From Margaritifera margaritifera (taxonomy: Eukaryota; Mollusca; Bivalvia; Unionida; Margaritiferidae), in NCBI GenBank assembly GCA_029931535.1, contig JAQPZY010001684.1, positions 2,171,001 through 2,235,000 of the forward strand: a stretch of 64,000 nt of DNA, in the 5' to 3' direction. The notes beneath the pieces are model-generated. The model worked only from the letters and a program-made list of their open reading frames with translations. It made no database searches and was not told where the DNA came from. Of this stretch, positions 18,555 to 29,135 are shown piece after piece; the stretch's first letter is position 1, and the number at the start of each line of letters is the position of its first letter. The translations under genes were made by a program, and so were the position numbers.

Positions 18555-20834
18555 CTAATGAAATTTGGCCTTCTTACTCAATAAACTTGTCAAAGGTTCA
18601 GCAATTTTAGAAAAATTGGAACAAAATTTCCGATAATATCCAGCCATACCTAGAAATCGCATCAGTTGCTTTTTACAAATTGGAACTTGAAATTCAGAGA
18701 TAGCTTTGACCTTAGCTTCTATAGGTTTAACTTGACCTTGTCCCACAATATGTCCTAAAAATGTGACACAAGCATGGCAAAACTCACTTTTGCTCAAATT
18801 AATTGTCAGATTCGCATCACTGAGTCGATCGAAGAATTTTCGAATGGTTTCCAAATGATCTTCCCAGGTGTTGTTGTAGATAATGACGTCATCGATATAA
18901 GCGTCACAATTATCAAGACCAAATGTTATCATGTTCATCAGACGTTGAAACGTTGCAGGCGAATTTTTCATTCCAAACGGCATGACTTTATATTGATAAA
19001 GTCCATCTGGAGTTGCAAATGCTGAAATTTCTTTTGCCCTTTCCGTCAGTGGAATTTGCCAGAATCCTTTTAAAAGGTCAAACTTGGTGACATATTCCGC
19101 ATTTCCAATTTTATCAATGCAATCGTCCATTCTTGGGATTGGAAATGAATCAGTTTTGGTGACACTGTTGACTTTTCTATAGTCAGTACACATACGGAAT
19201 GTATTATCTGGCTTGGGAACAAGAATACATGGTGAACTCCAGTTACTTTTACTTGGTTCTATGAAATCATTCTCCAGTAAATGCTGAATTTCTGTCTTCA
19301 GATAGTTCTGTTTGAGAGGATTCATCCTATAAGGATGCTGTTTCACAGGCGCAGAATCTACAATGTCAACGTCATGATAAATTTTACTTGTTCGTGTTGG
19401 AACATCAGGAAACAAGTGCTCATATTCATGTAATAGCTGTTTTAGTTCATTTCTTTCCTGTTGTTGTAGATGTGAAAGTTTCTGGTCTAGGTTGTTCAAT
19501 ATTTCTGAATTCCGAAGATTGGTTATACCAGAGTCACTATAGTCTGATCGTACTCCATCGTTGATATCTTCACTGTGTGGGACAGGTACAACTAAATTAA
19601 CTGAATAATTAGCTGGGCTATCTCTGTCAAAATATTCCTTTAACATATTTATATGACAAAGTTGTTTCTGTTTCCGTCTCCCAGGAGTGTTAATGATATA
19701 ATTTAAGTCATTTACTTTCTTTTCAACGGTATAAGGACCATAAAATTTAGCCTGAAGAGGATTCTGAGGTATGGGAAAGAGAGCCAGAACTTTGTCACCA
19801 GGTTTAAAACTCCTTTCCTGTGAATTTCTGTCATACCTTAATTTCATTTTTGACTGAGTAGTGTGAAGATTAGTTCTTGCTACTTCGCAGGCCTTTGACA
19901 ACTTGTATTTGAAATCAGAGACATAATCAAGAAGATTAATCTTTGAATCTTCATTTGAAAGAAGTTTCTCTTTCAATAATTTCAATGGTCCACGGACAGT
20001 ATGACCAAAAACTAGTTCAAAGGGACTAAAACCCAACGACTCTTGAACTGATTCCCTAACAGCAAACAACAACAAATGAACACCCTCATCCCAATCCTTT
20101 TCTGTATCAAAGCAATATGATCGAATCATATTCTTCAAAGTTTGATGAAATCTTTCCAAAGCACCTTGACTTTCAGGGTGATAGGCAGAAGATTTAAACT
20201 GTTGGATGCCTAATTCATGCATAACTTGTTGGAAAATTCCAGAGATAAAATTTGACCCTTGATCTGACTGGACAGATTTGGGAAGGCCAACAAGTGTAAA
20301 AAACTTCACCAAAGCTTTCACAATAGTTTTAGTTTTTATATTTCTCAGAGGAATTGCCTCTGGAAATCTTGTAGATGCACACATGATGGTCAACAAGTAT
20401 TGGTTGCCTGACTTAGTTTTAGGTAAAGGACCAACACAGTCTACCATTATTCTACTAAATGGTTCATCAAATGCAGGAATAGGTTGCAGATGAGCCTTAG
20501 GTATCTTCTGATTGGGTTTTCCTACCATTTGACAAGTGTGACAAGATCTGCAGTATTTAGAAACATCACTTTTGAGTTTCGGCCAATAAAAATGATTCAA
20601 GATCTTGTGATAAGTCTTACGGACTCCTAAATGACCAGCCAAAGGAGTTTCATGGGCTAAATTAAGAATTTCCTGTCGATATGACTTAGGAACAACAATT
20701 TGATAGCTCACTGACCACTCGTCACCAGCAGGTACATCAGGTGGTCTCCATTTCCTCATAAGGACCCCATTTTTCACAAAGTAACACACTGGAACTTGTG
20801 TGGCTTCAGTTTCACTAATAGCCCTCTGAAACAA
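18555..20834 (-). pseudogene. Integrase followed by reverse transcriptase (pol)
   Basis: A 759-residue open stretch. The first part is integrase: zinc-binding His/Cys region 'HLGVRKTYHKI...' with 'YCRSCHTCQ', catalytic Asp in 'MVDCVGPLP', Asp in 'QSDQGSNF' and Glu in 'GALERFHQTL', then a C-terminal domain ending 'QLCHINMLKEYF'. A linker of about 80 residues rich in Ser/Gln/Glu leads to reverse transcriptase: 'IEPSKSNWSSPCILVPKPD', 'FDLLKGFWQIPL', 'VMPFGMKNSPATFQRLM' and the active-site 'YIDDVIIY'. The frame is in phase with the protease part upstream (TAG at 20856-20858 between) and with RNase H downstream. All catalytic residues appear intact. No chromodomain is seen. Confidence 0.95.
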
Positions 20835-20855
20835 ACAAGATATCTCGGGATCTTG

Positions 20856-21623
20856 CTAATGATCAACGACAAGGGATTGTCGTTTGTCATCCTGATTAGA
20901 ACAAAGAGAATGAGTTGCCAAAAGAGGATCACTGTGATCAATACCATTTGATTGATCAATACCTGAGGAAAAAGTGACCTCATCAAAAGACTGATCAATA
21001 CATGTGTCAGCTAAAGGAATAATATCCTGATCAATATCACTCTCAAGAGCTCTTTTTGCCATAGCTCTAGTAACTGCACAAGCAGAGTACAAATCAGGGA
21101 TTTCAGTTTCGACAGGATCAACTTTCTGATCCAAACAAGGCTTGTCAGTTACAAGTGGATTAACCACAACCTTATCTCCAGCTAGGTCATTGCCTAGTAA
21201 TAAATGAACACCCTCTATGGGTAAAGAAGTCACTGCCCCAACAGTCACAGGTCCAGAAACTAAGTCTGATGCCAAATTTACACAATGAAGAGGAACATTT
21301 ACAAAGCCGCACTCTACTCCCTGAACAAGAACACTTTCACTTGAAGAAGACTCCTCAGACAAAGGCAAAGTACCTGACAATAAAAGACTCTGAGAAGCTC
21401 CAGTGTCCCTTAATATTTTAATTGGGATAGGTTTGGCAGAATCACCAATAAGTGATATAGAACCTTCTGACATGAATGGTTCATAAGCCTCTAACATAGA
21501 ATCAGACTGGGGTTTGTTTGACCCAACAAATGTATTGCTTTCAATACAAGACCGTGACCTTGACCTCGTAGAAATAAGAGCATTTGGAAAAGCTCTGTCT
21601 TTACTCTGTTGCTTATTTTTCAA
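20856..21623 (-). pseudogene. Aspartic protease region of the retrotransposon pol
   Basis: Begins just after the zinc-knuckle stop and contains 'IKILRDTGASQSLL', the DTGA active-site motif of retroviral-type aspartic proteases, followed by 'LLLGNDLAGDKVVV' as the second conserved strand. The last 80 residues ('ACAVTRAMAKRALESDIDQD' onward) form an acidic linker. It stops at TAG 20856-20858. The related copy at 53.4-54.3 kb reads through the same site with Glu, so this stop is a mutation in this copy rather than a family feature. Confidence 0.9.
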
Positions 21624-21656
21624 CTTGAAGCAATCAGAAATAACGTGCCCTTTCGT

Positions 21657-22970
21657 TTAACAATAAGTGCACGTAGGAAGAGATAAGGATTTCTGATCAG
21701 TCTTATCAGATGTTTGATTCCTAACAGTTGTGCTGTTGTGAAATTTGGAAGTACTCGAATGAGATTGAAATGGTTTTTTACCAGAAAACTGCTGAGAGGA
21801 CGATTTATTGCCAAATGAAATTTTGTGAGTCAAGGAATAATCATCAGCCATACGAGCAGCATTTTCCAAAGTTTCCACATTCTGCTCGTCAAGATAGGTT
21901 TTAACATCACTATGGATGCACCTCTTGAACTCTTCAATTAATACGAGCTGTCTGAGGTTATCATAAGCTTGATCAACTTTCTTGGCTGAGCACCACCTAT
22001 CAAATAGTTGTTCTTTATCCCTTGCAAATTCGACATGAGTTTGTCCAGTTTCTTTTCTACAATTCCTAAACCTTTGTCGATATGCCTCTGGTACCAACTC
22101 ATAAGCTTTCAAGATGTACTCCTTAACCACATCATAATCAGTGCTTTGTTGTACTGACAGTGAAGTGTAGACTTCACGAGCTTTGCCAATAAGTACACTT
22201 TGTAATAACAAAGTCCAATGCTCTCTGGGCCATTTCAAGTTTTCAGCTATTTTCTCGAAATGAAGAAAGTATTTATCTACTTCTTTTTCCTGAAAAGGGG
22301 GTACTAACCTAATATATCTAGTAACATCAAAACCTGAACTTGTGTTTAAAGGAGTGGAGTGTGCTCTGTTTGCCAGTTCTAATTCTCTTAATTTAAATTG
22401 CATTTCCCTTTCTTCTCTTTGCATCTGCATTTGTATTTGCCTCTCTTCCTTCTGCATTTGTATCTGCCTCTCTTCCTTCTCTCTCTCCATCTGCCTCTCT
22501 TCTTTCTCTCTCTCCATCTGTATCCGCCTATCTTCTTTCTCTCTCTCCATCTGTATCTGCCTCTCTTCTTTCTCTCTCTCCATCTGTATCTGCCTCTCTT
22601 CTTTCTCTCTCTCTATCTGCCTCTCTTCTTTCTCTCTCTCCATCTGTATCCGCCTATCTTCTTTCTCTCTCTCCATCTGAATCTGAAGCTTTGCCAACTC
22701 TAAATCCATCTGGTTCTTTAACTCTAATTCCCTTAATTTCCTGTCAGAACCAGATACAGGCTTTCTCTTCAAACTTAAAGCACTATTTTCAAAAATTCCC
22801 TTTCCTACTAAATACTGAATTAAAATAATCTTTATTTCCTGTTTTGTCAATGATACTTTTGCCTCAGATAGACTGTATTTTCTGGCAAGCTCGAGCAACT
22901 CATCCTTTCTCATACACTCTAACCCTTCCTGGGTAGGTTTTGAAATGAAATTCTGAACATTAGATGCCAT
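21657..22970 (-). pseudogene. Gag polyprotein with coiled-coil repeats and SCAN-like capsid region
   Basis: The ATG at 22968-22970 starts 'MASNVQNFISKPTQEG'. Residues about 1-60 are a small helical domain, and about 75-190 a charged coiled coil built from repeated 'QMEREKEER' units. About 205-390 is the capsid-like region ('YIRLVPPFQEKEVDKYFLHF', 'FDRWCSAKKVDQAYDNLRQL', 'LENAARMADDYSL'), whose helix pattern resembles the SCAN domain that literature derives from Gmr1-like gag. The frame ends at TAA 21657-21659, in the middle of the CCHC zinc knuckle (CTYC before it, TKGHVISDC after it). The knuckle continues in the same frame, so gag and pol were one reading frame. Confidence 0.92.
22430..22690 (-). 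repeat. Tandem repeats coding the gag coiled coil
   Basis: Imperfect 27-36 bp units (plus strand TCTTCTTTCTCTCTCTCCAT) encode repeated Glu/Arg/Gln/Met heptad-like blocks. Unit number probably varies between copies; the copy at 52.3-52.6 kb is a degraded GA-rich version. Confidence 0.85.
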
Positions 22971-23110
22971 TGTAAATGCTTGTTGGTTTCACACAAAAAA
23001 AATTTCTCTATATAAAATCTTTGCCAAAGACAAAAAAAAAATTGCAAGACAAAATCAATATGAATTTCAAAAATAACTTTAATATCTCTAATATGCTTTA
23101 AAGAAATTCA

Positions 23111-23134
23111 GATCCCAGAAGACGAGCCCTCAAT
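23111..23134 (-). promoter_or_regulatory. Degraded primer-binding site
   Basis: Just inside the 5' LTR the minus strand reads TGAGGGCTCGTCTTCTGGGA. Compared with the cleaner copy at 51907-51924 it has an inserted dinucleotide and substitutions, so tRNA-Pro priming would be impaired. Confidence 0.6.
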
Positions 23135-23137
23135 TTC

Positions 23138-23888
23138 TGTTACGACTCTATGGTCTAAGAAAAATGTAACAGAAAGAAAGTGAAACCAACAAATCAAGTA
23201 AAAAATCAACAGGCAATTTATTACTAGATAATTAAAATGAAAAATCAAAAAGTCACTTACAGTAATGTGTTTTGAAATCCTAATAATCCAATAAGAATGA
23301 TTGTTCTAATCACAAGTCCTAAATATAGAATGTTCCGAATTCACGGCTGTGTCCTTGAATGTTATGATGTGCTAATGGTCTCCAAAGTCCTGATGTACTA
23401 GAAATCTTGATGTACTGATGTCAAAATGAAGTATTCCAAAATATCTGAATAAGTTCACTTAAATTCCAAAATCATCAATTAAAAATTCAAAATCCAAAAG
23501 TTTATGAGCACTGTTATAATCCAATGAATATTTAAAATAATTCCTCTCTTAGAATTTGGAATGAATTTTCACAACTGTAATAGCTCTTTACAAGACTGAT
23601 GGTAATGTCAAAACTGAATAAATGTCCACCAAACATGGTATATATAAAGATTGGTCACATGACAGAATGTTCTAGAACATGAGTCATCTTAATGGAATTT
23701 TAACTGTAAACAAAATTCAACCTTAACCTTCAAATTGAGAAAACATATTGATCAAAACAACCTAATTCAAGGACACTAGTTAAACATGTTTTTCCTGATA
23801 ACATTAAGATTTAAGCAAATATTAAAGTGAAGAAACATTTATAATTTCCTAAAATATTTATAATATTATATAAACATCATACATAACA
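23138..23888 (-). repeat. 5' LTR of the minus-strand retrotransposon
   Basis: 751 bp partner of 17207-17957, reading on the plus strand from TGTTACGACTCTATGG to CATCATACATAACA. It would contain the element promoter. Its outer edge abuts the resumed CATA microsatellite. Confidence 0.95.
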
Positions 23889-23915
23889 ACATACATACAT
23901 ACATACATACATACA

Positions 23916-23948
<33 letters not shown>

Positions 23949-24132
23949 GCATACATACATACATACACACATACAAACATAGATACATATATACATGCAT
24001 ACATACATACATACATACATACATACATACACGCATACACGCATACATAGATACATACATACATACATACATACATACATACATACATACATACATACAT
24101 ACACGCTTACATGCACACATACATACATACAT
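23889..24132. repeat. (CATA)n microsatellite, right half
   Basis: Continuation of the tetranucleotide array interrupted by the retrotransposon, with CACGCATA and TATGCATA variants, fading into an AGACAG-rich tail to about 24190. Confidence 0.96.
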
Positions 24133-24189
24133 AGAGACAGAGAGACAGACACACATACAGAGGCAGATAGACATAAAGACACGCAGACA

Positions 24190-25030
24190 GATAAACGTTG
24201 GGACAAGCAACAATTGTATTGAATGTAAAACAAAGCAATTTTTTTTTTAAATCTTGACTGGCAACTGCCGTATTATACATATTTAACTGCATATTATTTG
24301 GCAATAATAAATAAACTCCTAGACGTAGTTTTTATTCCTCAGTGACTGTCAGATGAGAACTTTAAAAAACTGAAAATGGTTCCTCAGTTGTGAATAACAC
24401 AACTTAACGTTGCTAATCTACTGTCTACTCACATCGGTTCGACATTCGTCATCGTCTTCTGCATGATTAAAAGTACTTCATACTTCCCTTTAGATCCCCC
24501 CCATCCCCCTCCACCGTACCCGCCCCTTGGTTTACAACATTGAATTACAGCCTTCAGATGTTTCCTAAAATAAGAAAGAAGGGGGTATCCCTTTACGCAA
24601 ATGTATTTTAGATCCGTGCTTTCGCAAACAAAAAAACAAAAACAAAATGGAGAAAAAATAGATCCATCTAGCCAGCCCTGATGTATTATTTTTCTTTCTA
24701 TTACTTTACTTTCTACTTTTTTTAAAACTTTTACTGATAATATCTATACTCTCTAGTAGTTCTATCGAAAACTATGAAGATACTTCAAATTTTTGCCGTT
24801 GCTAAATTACATTTTTATTTTTTCTTTCTTCTTTTGTTTCTATTAAATCGCACAACATTTAAATTTGAATTAAAATTTTACCCTATTGGTGACATAAAAC
24901 AGCACTGGTTATAAAATGAATATTACAATTGCTTTCGAATTCTTGTTTAAAGATGAAGAATGGTGTTTTCTTGTGCTGAAAAGAGTGAAATTTCTTCGTT
25001 TTTACAAGTGATACTCAATCAGCTAATCAG
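24190..25030. other. No gene recognised
   Basis: AT-rich sequence with poly-T stretches and a short C-rich patch near 24497-24530. Nothing supports a gene or element. Confidence 0.5.
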
Positions 25031-25945
25031 CAAAGGAAGCGTAAGTAGTGAGATTGGTCCATACATACACAAAACTGCATACTTTTTTGTTCTGAATCGG
25101 CAGAAAGAACGATTCTGGTATTGCGTAAGGATACGTCGAGACCGTCAGGCCGAGACGTATTCATAATCCATATCAAACTAGTTCTTTTCCCCGACGGGGA
25201 AGAAAACACAAATGCGGTTTCGTATTTATTACATACCCCCTCTTTTATGCGTTCGAAATATTTGTAGCTTCACTGTATGTATGAAATTGGAAACGAACTG
25301 GGATTTATAAAAGTTTGATTCGCTGCATCTAAAAATATCTACGTGGACGTCAAAGAAAACACCTAAATAGTTCGAATCTAGGTGTGTGATACGGAAATAC
25401 GGATTGAACAGCTGTATCAAACGCCAGATCAAGCACGTAAGATTAAATTGGTATGTAATAAATATACAAAACTACATGTTTTCTTCTGAGTCAGCAGAAT
25501 GTACGAATTTTATATCGCTTAGGTATACGTCGCGGCCCACGTCATATCTAAGTCATATCAAACGAGTTCTTTCCCAACAAAACATGAGTGAGGTTTTGTA
25601 TTTATTACATACTCTTTCTTTTGTATTTATTACATACTTTCTCTTTTGTATTTATTACATACTCTCTCTTTTGTATTTATTACATACTCTCTCTCTTTTG
25701 TATTTATTACATACTCTCTCTTTTGTATTTATTACATACTCTCTCTTTTGTATTTATTACATACTCTCTCTTTTACGCTTTTAAAATATATTTAGCTTTA
25801 CAGTATGAATAAATTTCAGAACTAACTGGGATTTATAAAAGTTCATTTCACTGCATCTAAAAATATTGACGCTTGGACGTCAGAAAAGACACCAAAGTAG
25901 TTCCAGTCTCAGTGTGTGATACGGAAATGCGGATTGAACTAGACG
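25031..25945 (+). repeat. Diverged tandem duplication with an expanded 25 bp satellite
   Basis: Two related copies run from about 25031-25420 and 25421-25945. Shared landmarks in order are a 'CATACACAAAACT' type start, 'GTATACGTCG' type sequence, 'CATATCAAACTAGTTCTTT', 'GTATTTATTACATAC', 'CTGGGATTTATAAAAGTT', 'CACTGCATCTAAAAATAT' and 'GTGTGTGATACGGAAAT'. In the second copy, the TTTTGTATTTATTACATAC segment has expanded to about eight 24-27 bp units (25584-25775). Short open frames there are repeat-driven. Confidence 0.8.
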
Positions 25946-26138
25946 CGTATATCTATATATCTATCTAAGTTGTATTGCAAAATCGCTAATACTTATATAT
26001 AAAAATGTGATTTCAGATGACGCTAAGCTCTCCTACAAAGCTAAATATGTGCACTCTTTATAATGAAAAGTCTAGCCACAACACTTCCTAGAATGCTGCA
26101 TCCATGAAGCCCCCAGCCTTCAATTGATAAGTACAAAC

Positions 26139-26157
26139 TGCACACACACACACACAT

Positions 26158-26233
<76 letters not shown>
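26139..26233. repeat. Compound microsatellite (CA)n(TA)n(GA)n
   Basis: Short CA run, then perfect TA units (26161-26197), then AG units (26199-26233). Confidence 0.95.
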
Positions 26234-26235
<2 letters not shown>

Positions 26236-26387
26236 CCGAGTCGTCGAGACTGTGACAACAACGGTCTATGGACGATTATTTCTGTCATAAGTAGTAAACA
26301 TTGTTTGATGAGATCGATACAAACGTTTACTGGCAATCAACCCTAAGGCCAGAAAAGTGACGGAATCAGTTACACACTTATCAAAAT

Positions 26388-26598
26388 TACAGAGATGTTC
26401 CGTCGCTTAATGTCAAGTCGTTTATATAATAATGGAATTACACAGAGATGTTCTGTCGCTTAATATCAAGTCATTTATATAATAACGGAATTACACAGAG
26501 ATGATCTGTCGCTTAATATCAAGTCGTTTATATAATAACGGGAGTACACAGAGATGATCTGTCGCTTAATATCAAGTCGTTTATATAATAATGGGTAA
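26388..26598 (+). repeat. 53 bp tandem repeat, four copies
   Basis: Unit contains CACAGAGATGATCTGTCGCT and TTAATATCAAGTCGTTTATA. Copies differ by a few bases. Confidence 0.93.
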
Positions 26599-28310
26599 CA
26601 AGGATACGTTGTCAGTCAGACAGTTGGTACCGGAAGTGAGTGTATCAGGATATTTTAGCCTCATTTGCCTTCTCTTAGATGCACGCCAATGGAGCCGTCT
26701 TATTTACAGTTTTCATTGGGTTCAAAATATGACCGTTTACAATAAAATGACGGCTTCGGTTTTCGAATTCGGAGACACATATATCATAGGGTATGATAAG
26801 TTGTTATTTGTTGCGTACTACATAAATTGTATTACACTTGTAATTTTTCCATACATGTAGGCCGGGCCTTAAACTGCGACCTTGTCTCTAAGAATCCTAG
26901 ATTAAGTAAGAGTGCACAAACTATATTGGGATTTTTCATTACTATAACACACAAAATAATAAGACCGGCAATTTTTTTTAGACAACAGATGATGATAATA
27001 CAAGTGTAATTAGAGATAATATGATTCAACATCAGTTTGATTAATTTATTTCCTCTAAATTCTAATCTTATATTGTTTAGATGTCTTATGGAAAATAGAT
27101 AACACTTTAATTTGTTTCCCAATACGCCATCTGTTTGTTGTATAGCGAGAAAATGAGTGAAAATAATTTAGCTGCAAAATATATGAAATGTATAATTTTG
27201 CACTGCTGAAATGTGTTTGTCATTCGTAGTATAAGCATCATTCGAGTTTCGCGTTATTGCTGATGATCTTTCCCATAAACAAAGTCCATAGTAACTTGTT
27301 TGAAAGATTTAATTACAGATCGAGTGAAAATAAGAAGAAAAAAAATCCTCATATGACATAACTCGGCAGAAATTGTGTTTTGAATCCTTTCTTACTTACT
27401 ACTTGTACATTGTCAAAATCATCATGTTTCCTTCTTTATTGTAATATTCTTTATTTTTAAGCGAGGATTAAGCACCAACGTTCCAGTTCCACTGCATTAT
27501 TGTGGAAATTAATTATAAATCTACGGTGAATGTTACAAAAAGTAAAATATTCATTAATGCAAAATTAGTCCAGTCACTGGCAACTATATGAGCAATTTCA
27601 TTCCTAGTCACGTATGTACTATTTACGCTTTGTCATCTACTTTCCCGCCAAGAAATCGATCGGAAACGCTCGATGGCTGTAAAGAACGATCCTGTTAGAA
27701 ATTAGTTTACCGGATTAATATTTTAGTTAATTGGATTGATGTTTTAGTCAAAACGTATAGTTAGATTTCCTTGTCATCAATCATCGTCATATTTGATTAT
27801 TCCGTTTAGAGAAGTCAGGATGTGAAAGCCAAGATAAAGTAATACCAGATATAACAAATTAACTCTAGAACAGAAGACATTTATCTCCTCCCATTTCATT
27901 AGCATATTCCGTTTTATATTTGTTAAAAGTTGTTAATACAATTTTCAAGTTTATTAGTACATATAAGAATGAGTCTAATCTATAAATTTCATAAAGTTAT
28001 TTTGACTGTATAATTAAACTAAAATGCGGTCAGTTGTCTAAGTAACTTAGGTATATGTAGTCAATTCGGTCTTAAAATCTAATTAGGTCTCAATCACTGC
28101 TAACATGTGATTGGTCAGTTCTTAGGTGTGGCAGATAGGTGGGTGGAGTGATGGTATCATTAATTGGAGAGTAACGTAGTATTTGTATATGGAAAATAAA
28201 GGTGGAGTATATTAAAGCATTCAAACGACGAATCGTAATCCCTCCTGTGTCTTTTCCTATTATTTTTATCTATACCTAGACAGTTTACATCATATGCTAT
28301 ATTGTAGGAT
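26599..28310. other. No gene recognised
   Basis: AT-rich; short open frames in all directions with no family-like composition. Nothing worth annotating beyond ordinary intergenic sequence. Confidence 0.5.
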
Positions 28311-28317
28311 ATTAGAC

Positions 28318-28408
28318 AACTCTGTTGTACTGTACGTTTAAAGATTAGAGTATTGTATAACACTCTGTTGTACTGTACGTTTAAAGATTAGAGTATTGTG
28401 TAGCACTC
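28318..28408 (+). repeat. 43 bp duplication, two copies
   Basis: ACTCTGTTGTACTGTACGTT followed by TAAAGATTAGAGTATTGTGT repeats once with minimal change. Confidence 0.9.
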
Positions 28409-28639
28409 TTGCTCAAACCCATTGACAATCAGACTCCAAATTTTCAAAACATTTTGAGCAGAAAATTCAGTATCAAGCTCAAAATCCGATATAATACTCA
28501 CAGTATGCCTCTCTATTTGTAATTTAGCACGAAGGCAAAGCTGAAGATATCCAAACAGTTAGATATCATATGAGCATAGACGTATGATGCCACAATTATT
28601 TAGAATACATACCAGAACATGCAGAAACTGTGAAATTGT

Positions 28640-28813
28640 TGCAATCATGTTAGTTGCGAGACCCTCAAAAAGAGAACGTGAACAGGGGTTCAGTCTCATG
28701 AACAATATAATGAGAAACTGTTTAAAGCAGGACATGCTTCAAATGTTTATGAGCATCAACTCTGCTGATCCAATCACAAGGATGACATTGATAGAGCAAC
28801 AGTACACTGGTTG
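28640..28813 (+). pseudogene. hAT-family transposase C-terminal dimerisation fragment
   Basis: The frame reads 'REREQGFSLMNNIMRNCLKQ' followed by 'DMLQMFMSINSADP'. hAT transposases and their domesticated zinc-finger relatives end with a dimerisation region of the form 'CERGFSxMNxIKxxxRxxL...LMRIxI', which this matches with a small deletion after the Ser/Met. The N-terminal side is unreadable. A hAT-like nonautonomous element begins directly at its end. Only about 50 residues support the call, so it is tentative. Confidence 0.5.
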
Positions 28814-29135
28814 CAGTGGCGGCGCGAGAGGGGGGCGGGGGAGTTAATTGCCCCCAGGCGCTAGGCGAAGGGGGCCCCGTCAGGAGCTTCTTTCTTTTTT
28901 TTTTTGCATCTAAAATTTTCTTAGTATTTCACCATTTCACCTCACCATCGTGTAACGGGGGATTAGATGGATGGGGGGATGGGAGGATGGAGATTGGCAA
29001 CTGACATATAAACTGTTCTCTGTGGCAAAATACGGGCGCCACTAAAGAACAATGCCCCCCCCCCCTCGGCGCCTTGGTAGGGGCGCCACTAAAGAACATT
29101 GCCCCCAGGCGCCTCCAACCCTCGCGCCACCACTG
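28814..29135. mobile_element. Nonautonomous hAT-like element (322 bp)
   Basis: Outer ends are inverted repeats, CAGTGGCGGCGCGAG at the left and the complement CAGTGGTGGCGCGAG at the right. CAGTGG-type termini are usual for hAT elements. The flanking 8 bp (ACTGGTTG and ACTATTCG) match at only five positions, so the target duplication is at best eroded. The interior is GC-rich with repeated GGGGGCAATG/GGCGCCACTAAAGAACA blocks. Confidence 0.6.

Larger units (their letters stand above)
17207..23888 (-). mobile_element. Ty3/gypsy-type LTR retrotransposon, Gmr1-like domain order
   Basis: A 6682 bp element bounded by two 751 bp LTRs and a 4 bp target duplication (ACAT, within a CATA microsatellite, so not uniquely diagnostic). 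The internal region has gag, an aspartic protease, integrase, reverse transcriptase and RNase H in that order in one frame. Integrase ahead of reverse transcriptase is unlike normal Ty3/gypsy elements and matches the described Gmr1-like group with copia-like pol order. LTR divergence is low (about 6 in 751), implying a fairly recent insertion, yet three in-frame stops make this copy unable to act alone. Confidence 0.93.

Noticed and set aside
22342..22703. Plus-strand frames over the gag coiled coil
   Set aside because: Antisense shadows of the repeated Glu/Arg-rich gag region.
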